DNA from: Syntrophaceae bacterium UBA6255
GTDB taxonomy: Bacteria > Desulfobacterota > Syntrophia > Syntrophales > Smithellaceae
Direction: 5' to 3'
DNA length: 19,120 nucleotides
Assembly: GCA_002441205.1 (NCBI GenBank)
Contig: DJVN01000090.1
Coordinates: 1 to 19,120, forward strand
The notes under the pieces were generated by a model that worked only from the letters and a program-made list of their open reading frames with translations, was not told the DNA's origin and did not search any database. Positions 8,334 to 15,349 of this stretch are shown piece by piece (the first letter of the stretch is position 1; each line of letters starts with the position of its first letter). Made by a program: the position numbers and the translations under genes.

Positions 8334-8981
8334 ATGCTGACAAATTTATTAACTATTTTTGCTTCATCCTTTATTATCGCGTTCTCCGGCGCGATGATGC
8401 CCGGACCTCTTTTAACCATCACCATCAGTGAAAGTCCACGTCGCGGCTTCATTACCGGTCCTCTGTTAATTGCTGGTCACGCCGTTCTGGAACTGGCTCT
8501 CATCACCGCTCTTTTGCTGGGACTGGCGCCGTTTTTTCAAATGCCGTTCGTTTTCGTGGTCACCGCAATTACCGGATCATTGATTCTGATGTGGATGGCC
8601 ATTAATATGCTCCGTTCGTTGCCTTCGTTGAATATTTCCTGGGAAGAAGATCAAACAGCAAAAAACCACCCCATCATTAGTGGCATATTAATGAGCGTGG
8701 CCAATCCTTACTGGATCATCTGGTGGGCGACCATCGGACTGGGTTATATTTTATATTCGTGGCAATTCGGTTTGTGGGGAATAATTTTTTTCTTTGCGGG
8801 ACATATTCTGGCGGATTTGAGCTGGTATTCGTTCATTTCCGCTGCTGTCGCCCGAGGAAAACATTTTTTAAATGACCGTCTTTACCGTGGCCTCATGGCT
8901 GGTTGTGCTGTTTTCCTGATTCTATTTGCCTGCTACTTTGCCTACGCGGGACTGGAAAAATTGTTAAAGTATTTTATATAA
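8334..8981 (+). CDS. LysE/RhtB-family amino-acid or small-molecule exporter
   Basis: This inner-membrane protein of 215 residues has six predicted hydrophobic helices, the standard size for the LysE/RhtB superfamily. Diagnostic features are the MMPGPLL motif at the end of TM1 (PGP at 23-25), GHAVLEL in the second segment, and SVANPYWIIWW (121-131), the NP-containing mid-protein motif. The family exports amino acids or similar metabolites by proton antiport; the substrate is not determinable. The ATG at 8334 has no obvious Shine-Dalgarno sequence in the A/T-rich leader, though the next Met is already inside TM1, so the start is kept. It is transcribed away from the hydrolase pair and ends before a strong terminator. 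Confidence 0.85.
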   Translation: MLTNLLTIFASSFIIAFSGAMMPGPLLTITISESPRRGFITGPLLIAGHAVLELALITALLLGLAPFFQMPFVFVVTAITGSLILMWMAINMLRSLPSLNISWEEDQTAKNHPIISGILMSVANPYWIIWWATIGLGYILYSWQFGLWGIIFFFAGHILADLSWYSFISAAVARGKHFLNDRLYRGLMAGCAVFLILFACYFAYAGLEKLLKYFI

Positions 8982-9055
8982 TCCTATAATAAAAACTTTT
9001 TATAAAATGTTGCTGGAAACAATAAATTTTATTTGAGCATCGAAGAAACATTAAT

Positions 9056-9090
9056 AAAAAAAACCCCGCCGTGAATGCGGGGCTTTTTTT
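9056..9090. terminator. bidirectional rho-independent terminator
   Basis: A GC stem CCCCGC (9064-9069) / GCGGGG (9077-9082) with a 7-base loop is flanked by eight A's (9056-9063) on one side and seven T's (9084-9090) on the other. It can end both the plus-strand exporter gene (stop 8981) and the minus-strand OmpA-family gene (stop at 9114). The region 8982-9055 holds nothing else recognisable. Confidence 0.9.
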
Positions 9091-9113
9091 ATTGTGTTGT
9101 TATAAATACAATC

Positions 9114-9809
9114 TTATTTCTCAATGACATAATCAACGGCTGCTTCTACACGACGGTTCTTTGCACGTCCTTCTTTGGTCGCATTGGAAGCAATAGGCTG
9201 TTCTTCGCCGAAACCTTTTGGTGTAATTCGGCTGGCATCAATACCGTTTTTTTCCACCATATATTTCTTTACAGCATTAGCGCGCTCCTGAGAGAGTTTC
9301 ATATTATAAGCATTGCTGCCCACGCTATCGGTATGTCCTTCGATGACAACGTTTAGATCAGGATAGTCCTTCATGACCTCAGCCAGATCATCAATATCTT
9401 TCTGATAAACATTCTTAACGGTTGCTTTATCGAAATCAAATTTAACGTCAAGTGTCTGTCTTCCTTTTTCAATAATTGTAGGCTTGGGAGCCACAACGAC
9501 TGGAGGTGGAGGAGGACATGCCGGACATTCAGGACATACCTTTTCTGGAGGAGGAGGCGGAGGAGGAGGCGGAGGAGGAGGCGGACAGAAAGGAGGACAT
9601 GGACAATCATCTATACAATCATACTTATTCATTGTCGGGAAACCACCGGCTCTTACTTCTCCTTCTCTTGACAAGTTGACGGTACTTACTTCCTTACTAT
9701 CATCCGCACTCAGTGCAGGCAATCCACCAGCCCTGACTTCGGCTGCTTGAGCTGCAGTAACGACAGCCATTAACATCATAATAACTAGAAACAATCCAAA
9801 CTTTTTCAT
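9114..9809 (-). CDS. OmpA-family peptidoglycan-binding protein with proline/cysteine-rich linker
   Basis: The product has 231 residues: signal peptide (1 to about 22, MKKFGLFLV..., cleavage near AQA), an N-terminal region with two EVRAGG(L/F)P repeats (24-31 and 51-58), a linker with seven cysteines (65, 69, 71, 75, 92, 95, 98) and 13 consecutive prolines (76-88), then an OmpA C-terminal domain (about 119-227). That domain has IEGHTDSVG with D161 and the AKNRRVE motif with R220, the residues that bind diaminopimelate in peptidoglycan. The likely role is anchoring the envelope to the cell wall. There is no beta-barrel and no lipobox. The frame extends to ATG 9860, but ATG 9809 has AAAGGAG at proper spacing and begins the signal peptide. 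Its own promoter and terminator make it monocistronic. Confidence 0.88.
   Translation of the reverse strand: MKKFGLFLVIMMLMAVVTAAQAAEVRAGGLPALSADDSKEVSTVNLSREGEVRAGGFPTMNKYDCIDDCPCPPFCPPPPPPPPPPPPPEKVCPECPACPPPPPVVVAPKPTIIEKGRQTLDVKFDFDKATVKNVYQKDIDDLAEVMKDYPDLNVVIEGHTDSVGSNAYNMKLSQERANAVKKYMVEKNGIDASRITPKGFGEEQPIASNATKEGRAKNRRVEAAVDYVIEK
9547..9582. repeat. three perfect tandem copies of a 12-bp unit (polyproline tract)
   Basis: The unit GGAGGAGGAGGC on the plus strand is repeated exactly three times (9547-9558, 9559-9570, 9571-9582), followed by one more GGA. On the coding (minus) strand this reads CCG CCT CCT CCT per unit, so each unit adds four prolines. The G-rich strand has many GG runs and could fold into a two-tetrad quadruplex. 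Confidence 0.95.
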
Positions 9810-9883
9810 GACACTCTCCTTTCGCACGATATTTTTAATTAATTCTTTAATTCGACACATTTATTAAATATTTATAGTTTCAA

Positions 9884-9912
9884 TTTATACTAAACTGAAA
9901 AATTTATGTCAA
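9884..9912 (-). promoter_or_regulatory. sigma70 promoter of the OmpA-family gene
   Basis: On the minus strand a perfect TTGACA (9912-9907), a 17-bp spacer and TATAAA (9889-9884) predict a start near 9877 and a leader of about 68 bases. This fits separate, strong expression of an abundant envelope protein. No terminator is visible between the upstream MBL gene (stop 9942) and this promoter. Confidence 0.75.
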
Positions 9913-9941
9913 TACAATATTTTTTAAATTTTTATGACAGT

Positions 9942-10946
9942 TTATTGAACGGTTTCATGCACTTCTAACAGACCATTTCTAATAACCAAGGATACTTTCT
10001 TCTCTTTTTGAAGAATCTGAATTGTTGTGTAAACCTCTGAAATTGAAAGAAATATTTCGAGGGGCAGTTTCAACCCGCCGATTTCCGGAAAAAGCAGCCT
10101 TGCGATTCTGTATACATTATTCTCTCCGGAATGCACGAACGATAAAACATTTTCTTTTCTTTCAGCGAAAGCTTTCTCGTATCCGGCAACAATTTCATCA
10201 ACACCGGAAATTGCTTTGCCATGAGCCGAGTGTATCATCAATGGCGCAAGTTCTTTAATCCTGGCAAGAGATTTATAAAACTCATTCTGACTCAACCGCA
10301 CGGGCAGGATCTCCTTTTCGTCCATCATAATGAACGCATTGGGCGTTATATGTTGTATAATCGTGTCCCCGCAAAAAAGTATCTTGTCTTTTTCCAGATA
10401 AACGCAAATCGACCCTTTAGAATGACCGGGTGTTTCTATAATTTTTGCCCGGTACCGGCCAATAGTTATTTCATCGCCCTCTTGTATCACATGATGAATA
10501 TTGCAATTATCCGCCATCCTTTTAAAAAAAACAAAGAGTAATCTCAGCATCATTCCTACAGATCGAGGAATATTCATCAGTTTCAAAAATTGTTTATATT
10601 TTTTCGTTAAAATATCATGTCCTTTTTCAATTAATGCCCTATCCTCCGCGTGCACAATCACGTGAGCACTTCCGCCTCTCGCTATCATTTTTGCGGCGCC
10701 AAAGTGATCTCCGTGACCATGAGTGATTATGATTTGATTGATATCGGAAAATGCCAGGCCATGTTCTTTCAGCGCTTTCTTGAGAATACCGGCTGTTTGT
10801 TTCGTTCCCGTGTCAATCAAAGAAATATCGTTATCCCCTTTAAAAAGATACACATTGACAGGGCCGGGTTTTCTGCCGGGAAGCGGAAGTGTGATGCAGA
10901 AAACATCCGGTAGAATTTCCGTGCTATATTTATATTTTTGCCTCAA
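9942..10946 (-). CDS. MBL-fold metallo-hydrolase with C-terminal helical domain
   Basis: This 334-residue member of the metallo-beta-lactamase superfamily has metal ligands in order: H76, H78, D80 and H81 (THGHGDHFG), H175 (ETPGHSKGS), bridging D194 (FCGDTI) and H242 (HSAHG). Residues from about 250 form a helical, winged-helix-like tail as in RNase Z-unlike 'MBL fold hydrolase' proteins related to the glyoxalase-II and lactamase-B2 group. Substrates in the group include thioesters, lactones and phosphodiesters, and none can be chosen here. The start is TTG at 10946: no in-frame ATG lies close by, and AGAGGA sits seven bases upstream. No signal peptide, so cytoplasmic. Confidence 0.8.
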   Translation of the reverse strand: MRQKYKYSTEILPDVFCITLPLPGRKPGPVNVYLFKGDNDISLIDTGTKQTAGILKKALKEHGLAFSDINQIIITHGHGDHFGAAKMIARGGSAHVIVHAEDRALIEKGHDILTKKYKQFLKLMNIPRSVGMMLRLLFVFFKRMADNCNIHHVIQEGDEITIGRYRAKIIETPGHSKGSICVYLEKDKILFCGDTIIQHITPNAFIMMDEKEILPVRLSQNEFYKSLARIKELAPLMIHSAHGKAISGVDEIVAGYEKAFAERKENVLSFVHSGENNVYRIARLLFPEIGGLKLPLEIFLSISEVYTTIQILQKEKKVSLVIRNGLLEVHETVQ

Positions 10947-11039
10947 TAATTTTCCTCTTGGGAAAAGATCTAATCTTGATAGAAAGCCCTGGAAAGCGCT
11001 TCAACCTGTATATTAAAGAATATTTATTATACGTGGCGC

Positions 11040-11067
11040 AGTATAATAGAACAATTTTATATGTCAA
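11040..11067 (-). promoter_or_regulatory. sigma70 promoter of the MBL-fold gene
   Basis: Minus strand: TTGACA (11067-11062), 16-bp spacer, TATACT (11045-11040). The predicted leader is about 87 bases and includes a small hairpin (10950-10966, TTTTCC/GGAAAA, 5-base loop) that overlaps the Shine-Dalgarno region of the TTG-initiated gene. Confidence 0.65.
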
Positions 11068-11091
11068 TGAAATATCAAGTTATCGTCACGC

Positions 11092-11119
11092 TTGAAATTT
11101 TTAATGGAAATCATTTCAA
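11092..11119. promoter_or_regulatory. inverted repeat between divergent promoters
   Basis: Arms TTGAAAT (11092-11098) and ATTTCAA (11113-11119) are perfect 7-bp complements separated by 14 bases, immediately before the -35 of the amidohydrolase promoter. The spacing between half-site centres is about two helical turns, suitable for a dimeric regulator; this is inference only. Confidence 0.35.
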
Positions 11120-11125
11120 TACAGC

Positions 11126-11154
11126 TTGACATAGAGTACGGCAGATTATATTTT
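11126..11154 (+). promoter_or_regulatory. promoter of the amidohydrolase gene
   Basis: TTGACA (11126-11131), a 17-bp spacer and TATTTT (11149-11154, four of six) predict a start near 11161, 27 bases before ATG 11188. This supports the shorter coding region, since the longer TTG-initiated frame would begin upstream of the promoter. Confidence 0.5.
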
Positions 11155-11187
11155 ACCGTTAACGACCGGTTTTACACTGGAGAGGAT

Positions 11188-12768
11188 ATGGACAATGAAT
11201 TGTTTTCCAAATTAGGACGACGCGATTTTATAAAATACGCCGCGATAACGGCAGCAGCTGTTTCCATGCCCTCGCTTCAGGGATGCGCCATTCCCAAAAA
11301 AAATGTGCCTTCACTTGATTACAGTAAACCTTTGCTGATGAAAAACGCCCGCCTCGTGAATGTTATTTCCGGAAAGGTTGTCGACAAAGCGTGGCTCATT
11401 ATTGAGAAAGGTTTTATAGTGAAACAAGGGACCGGTGCTGCCCCAAATCATCAAAATGGTATCATCTTTGATTTAAAAGACAGGTATTTAATACCAGGCC
11501 TGATCGATGCGCATTGTCATGTATCTGCCTCCCCGGTTTTCTCCATGAGAATGATTGATCTTTTAAATCACTCTCATCAGCAGAAGCAAAATTTTATTTC
11601 CGCCATTGAATCCGGCGTGACCACTATAAGGGACATGGGCGCCTTCTTCGGCCTTCTTCAGATGTTCATTCGAGATATCGAGAAAGGAAACTTGCCCGGT
11701 CCACGGGTAGTTTATTGCAATACCATGCTGAACATTATGGGCTCTCATCCCGAGATTCCCCCTTCAGATATAAACATTTTTGCCAAGCCAGCTTCATTGT
11801 TCATGGGCATGATCATGGACAATTTTCAAGATACCGACGAAATGAAAGAATGTCTCGAAAGAAACGCCAAAACCGCCTCGTTTATCAAACTGACCCTGGA
11901 CAATCAGACTGTGTTCTGCAAGAAAAACAAGAATATTCCCGTCTACACAAAAGAACAGCTTGACGTAATCTTCCGGTTTGCTGAAAAAAAAGGTCTGCCG
12001 GTTTCCGGTCATCATCACTTCAAATTCGGTTTTGACCGGGCGATGGACTATCCCTTTAATTCGATCGAACACATAGTATCCGACACGGTTCTATCCGACG
12101 ATGATATTATGAAAATGTCGAAAAAAAATGTGGCTATCGTGCCTACTCTGACAGTTGCTCAGTCTTTTCTTATTGAAGAAGCTTTTGAGCAGTTGCCCGA
12201 ACGGTATCAAACGCCACAGATAAAAAAAGAACTAAAGGTGAGAAAAGAATATTTTGACAATGAAGCAAAAAAACATTGCGACCCTCTGCTGCATGAACAA
12301 AACCTTGCAGACCTTAAATATTACAAAATCATTGGAAGGGATAAACTTTGGGAAAACAAGAAATTTCTTCCCAATCCTGATATTTATTTCAATATGATAG
12401 CCAACGGCTTTGTCAATTTGAAAAAAATGAATCAAGCGGGAATTCTTATCGGCTGTGGCATTGACGCGGGCATGCCTTTTGATTATTTCGGCGGCATATA
12501 CAGGGAATATGAGATGCTGCAGCGTGTGGGTTTCTCCAACCTCGAAATTGTACGCTGTGCCACCATCAACAGCGCAAAGATTCTGCACATGAAAGATAAA
12601 ACCGGCTCTCTGGAAAACGGAAAATACGCGGATATGGTGGTCCTAGATAAAAGCCCTCTTGATGATATACGCACCTTGAGAAATCCTCAAATGGTTTTCA
12701 AACAGGGTGATTTAATGTTTTCCACAGGCAATCCTCTGCAAGACGGAACAATCACAGAATCATCTTGA
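11188..12768 (+). CDS. Tat-exported lipoprotein amidohydrolase (imidazolonepropionase/prolidase-like)
   Basis: This is a 526-residue metal-dependent amidohydrolase. The N-terminus has a twin-arginine motif, RRDFIK (11-16), a hydrophobic stretch, and a lipobox ending at C33 (SLQGC), so it is probably folded in the cytoplasm, exported by Tat and lipidated. The catalytic domain keeps the metal ligands H109 and H111 (DAHCH), probable bridging K234 (SFIKLTLDN), H275-277 (SGHHHF), H295 (EHI) and D426 (GIDAG), plus the closing beta-sandwich segment GKYADMVVLDKSPL. Relatives cleave cyclic amides, dipeptides or similar bonds. ATG 11188 follows GGAGAGG and starts directly at the Tat signal; a longer frame from TTG 11092 is rejected. 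The gene converges with the acyl-CoA dehydrogenase, 14 bases apart, with no terminator seen. Confidence 0.82.
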   Translation: MDNELFSKLGRRDFIKYAAITAAAVSMPSLQGCAIPKKNVPSLDYSKPLLMKNARLVNVISGKVVDKAWLIIEKGFIVKQGTGAAPNHQNGIIFDLKDRYLIPGLIDAHCHVSASPVFSMRMIDLLNHSHQQKQNFISAIESGVTTIRDMGAFFGLLQMFIRDIEKGNLPGPRVVYCNTMLNIMGSHPEIPPSDINIFAKPASLFMGMIMDNFQDTDEMKECLERNAKTASFIKLTLDNQTVFCKKNKNIPVYTKEQLDVIFRFAEKKGLPVSGHHHFKFGFDRAMDYPFNSIEHIVSDTVLSDDDIMKMSKKNVAIVPTLTVAQSFLIEEAFEQLPERYQTPQIKKELKVRKEYFDNEAKKHCDPLLHEQNLADLKYYKIIGRDKLWENKKFLPNPDIYFNMIANGFVNLKKMNQAGILIGCGIDAGMPFDYFGGIYREYEMLQRVGFSNLEIVRCATINSAKILHMKDKTGSLENGKYADMVVLDKSPLDDIRTLRNPQMVFKQGDLMFSTGNPLQDGTITESS

Positions 12769-12782
12769 AAAAGAAGAGAATT

Positions 12783-14051
12783 TTACCAACCTTTCTTCCA
12801 CATATCTTCATCGTCGTAGATTTTTTCTTCCTCTTTTGCCTCCTCCGCATCCATTTCGTAATCACGGGAGCTCTGCTTCGCTTTTTGCATAAAATATTCA
12901 CGATACCATTCATGTGCGGCAATCATGGACATGACTTCACTGGTGCCTGTCCAGATGGAAGCCAGGCGAACGTCACGATAGATGCGCTCAATCGGAAAGA
13001 CATTGGTATAGGCTATCCCGCCCATCACCTGCATGGAATTATGAACAACCTTCTGACAGGATTCGGTGATAAATTTTTTGCTTTGCGAAACCATCCGTCT
13101 TATCCTGCGCATATCAGCTCCGGCATCCACAGCTTTTGCCGTAACATAGGCCATGGCGCGCGCGGCATCCAGAAGCATCGCAGCTTCCGCAATCTGAAAA
13201 CTGACCCCTTCGAACTGTGCGATAATTTGACCGAACGCCTTGCGTCTTGCCGTGTAATTGGTGGCAATTTCCAGCGCGGGGCGCGCGGCACCGATCGTCA
13301 TCGCCGCTGTTCCTAAACGTTCCGGTATCATCATCGTATTGAAAACGGCATAAGCGCCATTTATATTTCCCACAACATTTTCTTTGGGAACCTTGACGTT
13401 TCGGAAAATCAGGCGTCCTGTTCCCCCGCCGCGACACCCCATCAGTCCATAAAGATATTTGACTTCCACCCCTTCTGTCCGGTCCACAATAAAACACGTT
13501 ATGGATTCCTGAGGTTTGGCTTCGGGACTGGTTTTGGCATAAACAAGAAAATAATCAGCGCCCTCTGCCCCCACAATAAATCTCTTCTGGCCATTTAAAA
13601 TATAATGGTCCCCCTTGTCTTCCGCTTTAGTCGTGGCGCCGAAGAAATCAGAACCGCCACGCGGCTCTGTCAAACATTCGGCCGCAAATATTTCCCCTTT
13701 TAAGAGAGGTTTAACGTACTTTTCTTTTTGCTGATCTGTGCCGTGAAGAATAATCGCATCGCAGACCAGTTCCGCCCCGACACCAAAAACACAGGCCAAT
13801 TCATAGCCTAGTGTTCCGACTTCTTCCATGATCATGCAGGTGGTTGCCCAATCCATTTCCCTGCCACCCCACTTCTCCGGATAGCGGCATCCCATGAGAT
13901 TTCTTCGGGCGGCTTCCCGCAAAAACTCTTTTGGAAACTTGATTTTATCCGTATCCATATCCAGAATCATCTGACGCGGCACCCATTTGACAAAGTCCCG
14001 CACTTCATCCCGTATTTTTATTTGCTCTTTGGTCATCATATAATCGAACAT
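12783..14051 (-). CDS. acyl-CoA dehydrogenase
   Basis: This 422-residue FAD-dependent acyl-CoA dehydrogenase has all the domains: N-terminal helical part, beta domain with ECLTEPRGGSD (125-135), and C-terminal four-helix domain with ARRKAFGQ (268-275), QVMGGIAYT (341-349) and RDVRLASIWTGTSEV (359-373). The usual catalytic Glu of medium/short-chain enzymes (in YEGTSE) is Thr here (T368), while a Glu stands at E244 in PERLG, the position used by isovaleryl-CoA and long-chain enzymes. It is therefore probably active on a branched, cyclic or long substrate. The C-terminus has an extra acidic tail (about 398-418). AAAGGAG precedes ATG 14051 and lies in a hairpin loop. It is the last gene of the minus-strand cluster. 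It should feed electrons to an electron-transfer flavoprotein; none is encoded here. Confidence 0.92.
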   Translation of the reverse strand: MFDYMMTKEQIKIRDEVRDFVKWVPRQMILDMDTDKIKFPKEFLREAARRNLMGCRYPEKWGGREMDWATTCMIMEEVGTLGYELACVFGVGAELVCDAIILHGTDQQKEKYVKPLLKGEIFAAECLTEPRGGSDFFGATTKAEDKGDHYILNGQKRFIVGAEGADYFLVYAKTSPEAKPQESITCFIVDRTEGVEVKYLYGLMGCRGGGTGRLIFRNVKVPKENVVGNINGAYAVFNTMMIPERLGTAAMTIGAARPALEIATNYTARRKAFGQIIAQFEGVSFQIAEAAMLLDAARAMAYVTAKAVDAGADMRRIRRMVSQSKKFITESCQKVVHNSMQVMGGIAYTNVFPIERIYRDVRLASIWTGTSEVMSMIAAHEWYREYFMQKAKQSSRDYEMDAEEAKEEEKIYDDEDMWKKGW

Positions 14052-14071
14052 AACGTTCTCCTTTACGTTAT
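14050..14071 (-). promoter_or_regulatory. hairpin presenting the ribosome binding site of the acyl-CoA dehydrogenase gene
   Basis: On the minus strand, perfect 7-bp arms ATAACGT (14071-14065) and ACGTTAT (14056-14050) enclose the 8-base loop AAAGGAGA, which holds the Shine-Dalgarno sequence. The right arm includes the A and T of the start codon. The stem is AU-rich, so the structure may be temperature- or protein-sensitive. Confidence 0.45.
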
Positions 14072-14101
14072 CAAATATATATAAAAGTATTTCTAAAATT
14101 G

Positions 14102-14110
14102 ATTATATCA
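14102..14110 (-). promoter_or_regulatory. extended -10 promoter within the catabolic cluster
   Basis: TGATATAAT (14110-14102, minus) is a perfect extended -10 (TGnTATAAT) with no good -35, as such promoters tolerate. It would start transcription near 14096, in the 86-base gap after the DUF362 gene, giving the acyl-CoA dehydrogenase its own transcript. Confidence 0.5.
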
Positions 14111-14137
14111 GAAAAGATAATTAAATAAACAAGCACT

Positions 14138-15295
14138 TCAGAACCCCAGCAGCCATTGCAATTTCCCTTTTTTCAGAGAAATTGCCGCTTCCGGGCAGAA
14201 TTCAATGCAGCAATAACAGCGAATACATTTTTTATAATCATAAAGCGGAATTTTCTTACTGTCTTGCGCCTGGGAAATCGCCCCCGCCGGACAGACTGAC
14301 ATGCATTTATAACATAGTGTGCATTTTTCTTCACTGGGCCAGGGCTTTTCGATGAAGATATTTTTTACCGTCGGGCCTACCAGCCAGCCGCGGAGAATGT
14401 GTGACGAAATGCTGGATTTTGTCGGTTGAAAGTTTTTTACCCGCAAATCTTCAATACTTTGACCGATGACGGAAATATCCTCCGGAGAAGATACCGTGAA
14501 GTCTCTTTTGAATCCCAGCATGATGGTAGGAACCTTTTTATAATCAAGACCCGCAACACCCGCCGCCACAAAATCAACGGCAACCGGATCACTCCCGAAG
14601 ATAACCGCGCCAATTTTTTTGGGAGTTCCGGATGGTCCCGGACCTTCGCCTTCCTGTCCGACGATCGCATCCATGATGTGGATTATTGTTTTAGGTTTTT
14701 CAAAACCATTCAGCAAGGCGCCGTTTAAATCCAGCAGCCACTCGGAAAATCCATTTGGCTCCGGAAAGCGCAGATGCATGCGCGCTTTTCTTAAACCCGG
14801 AATAGTGCCGAAGAGATTTTTTACCGCGCCGGACATATACGTAAATCCGTGCGTTTTTAACTTCGGCAGGTTAATGATCATATCCACATCGAAAAACGCT
14901 TTCGATATGTCGATCCTTTTTATCAGTTTGGCCTGCGGATAACGGAGGGACGCTATTTCCTCCATTTTACCCACTTCCATACCCAGTTCCTTGACGACTT
15001 CCGCATAGCCGGCGCTGTTCATTACCGACCTGAGAGAACCAAACCCGTTGCATTCGGTCAGGACGGGGGTGCCGCCTTGCTCTATAACTATTCTGGCTAC
15101 AGCCTTAAAAAAAGAAGGATGAGTAGTAACTGCTTTTTCGGGAGTGGCCGCCATCAGCAGGTTCGGCTTCAAACCTACTCTGGCGTTTTTAAATTGCGCA
15201 AAATCAAAACCGATTTTACCGAGACCATCTTTTATGACCTTAATCAGGAGATCATCATCGTAATCACTGCACTTAATCAGCGCAACTTGTGTCAT
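14138..15295 (-). CDS. DUF362-domain protein with two C-terminal 4Fe-4S clusters
   Basis: The protein has 385 residues. Residues 1 to about 300 form a DUF362 domain, recognised by GLKPNLL (41-47), TECNGFG (80-86), LPKLKTHGFTYMSGAVKNLFG (143-163, a long conserved block) and GQEGEGPGP (213-221). Two ferredoxin motifs follow: C325, C328, C331, C335-Pro and C357, C360, C363, C367-Pro. DUF362 proteins with ferredoxin tails are common in anaerobes; their chemistry is poorly defined and electron transfer is the safe statement. There is no signal peptide. The ATG at 15295 follows GAAGAAAG. It lies 54 bases downstream of the CMD-family gene in the same direction, so it could be the electron carrier for the oxidoreductases of the cluster (inference). 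Confidence 0.85.
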   Translation of the reverse strand: MTQVALIKCSDYDDDLLIKVIKDGLGKIGFDFAQFKNARVGLKPNLLMAATPEKAVTTHPSFFKAVARIVIEQGGTPVLTECNGFGSLRSVMNSAGYAEVVKELGMEVGKMEEIASLRYPQAKLIKRIDISKAFFDVDMIINLPKLKTHGFTYMSGAVKNLFGTIPGLRKARMHLRFPEPNGFSEWLLDLNGALLNGFEKPKTIIHIMDAIVGQEGEGPGPSGTPKKIGAVIFGSDPVAVDFVAAGVAGLDYKKVPTIMLGFKRDFTVSSPEDISVIGQSIEDLRVKNFQPTKSSISSHILRGWLVGPTVKNIFIEKPWPSEEKCTLCYKCMSVCPAGAISQAQDSKKIPLYDYKKCIRCYCCIEFCPEAAISLKKGKLQWLLGF

Positions 15296-15349
15296 AACTT
15301 TCTTCGCAATTTTTATTAAGATTAAAATCTTTTTGAGTTATTGTCGCGG

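Noticed and set aside
9540..9590. Tandem GGA-rich repeat considered as CRISPR or satellite
   Set aside because: The units are 12 bp with no spacers and lie in frame within a protein-coding polyproline tract.
11092..11187. Longer TTG-initiated N-terminus for the amidohydrolase
   Set aside because: It would place 32 residues ahead of the Tat signal and start upstream of the predicted promoter; ATG 11188 has a good ribosome binding site.
12765..13316. 183-codon plus-strand frame inside the acyl-CoA dehydrogenase gene
   Set aside because: It lies fully antisense to a well-conserved enzyme, has no family features, and reads as a shadow of the real gene.
15318..15335. AAGATT/AATCTT hairpin followed by T's in the gap before the DUF362 gene
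   Set aside because: The T-tract is on the plus strand, where no gene ends, and the stem is only six A/T-rich pairs.
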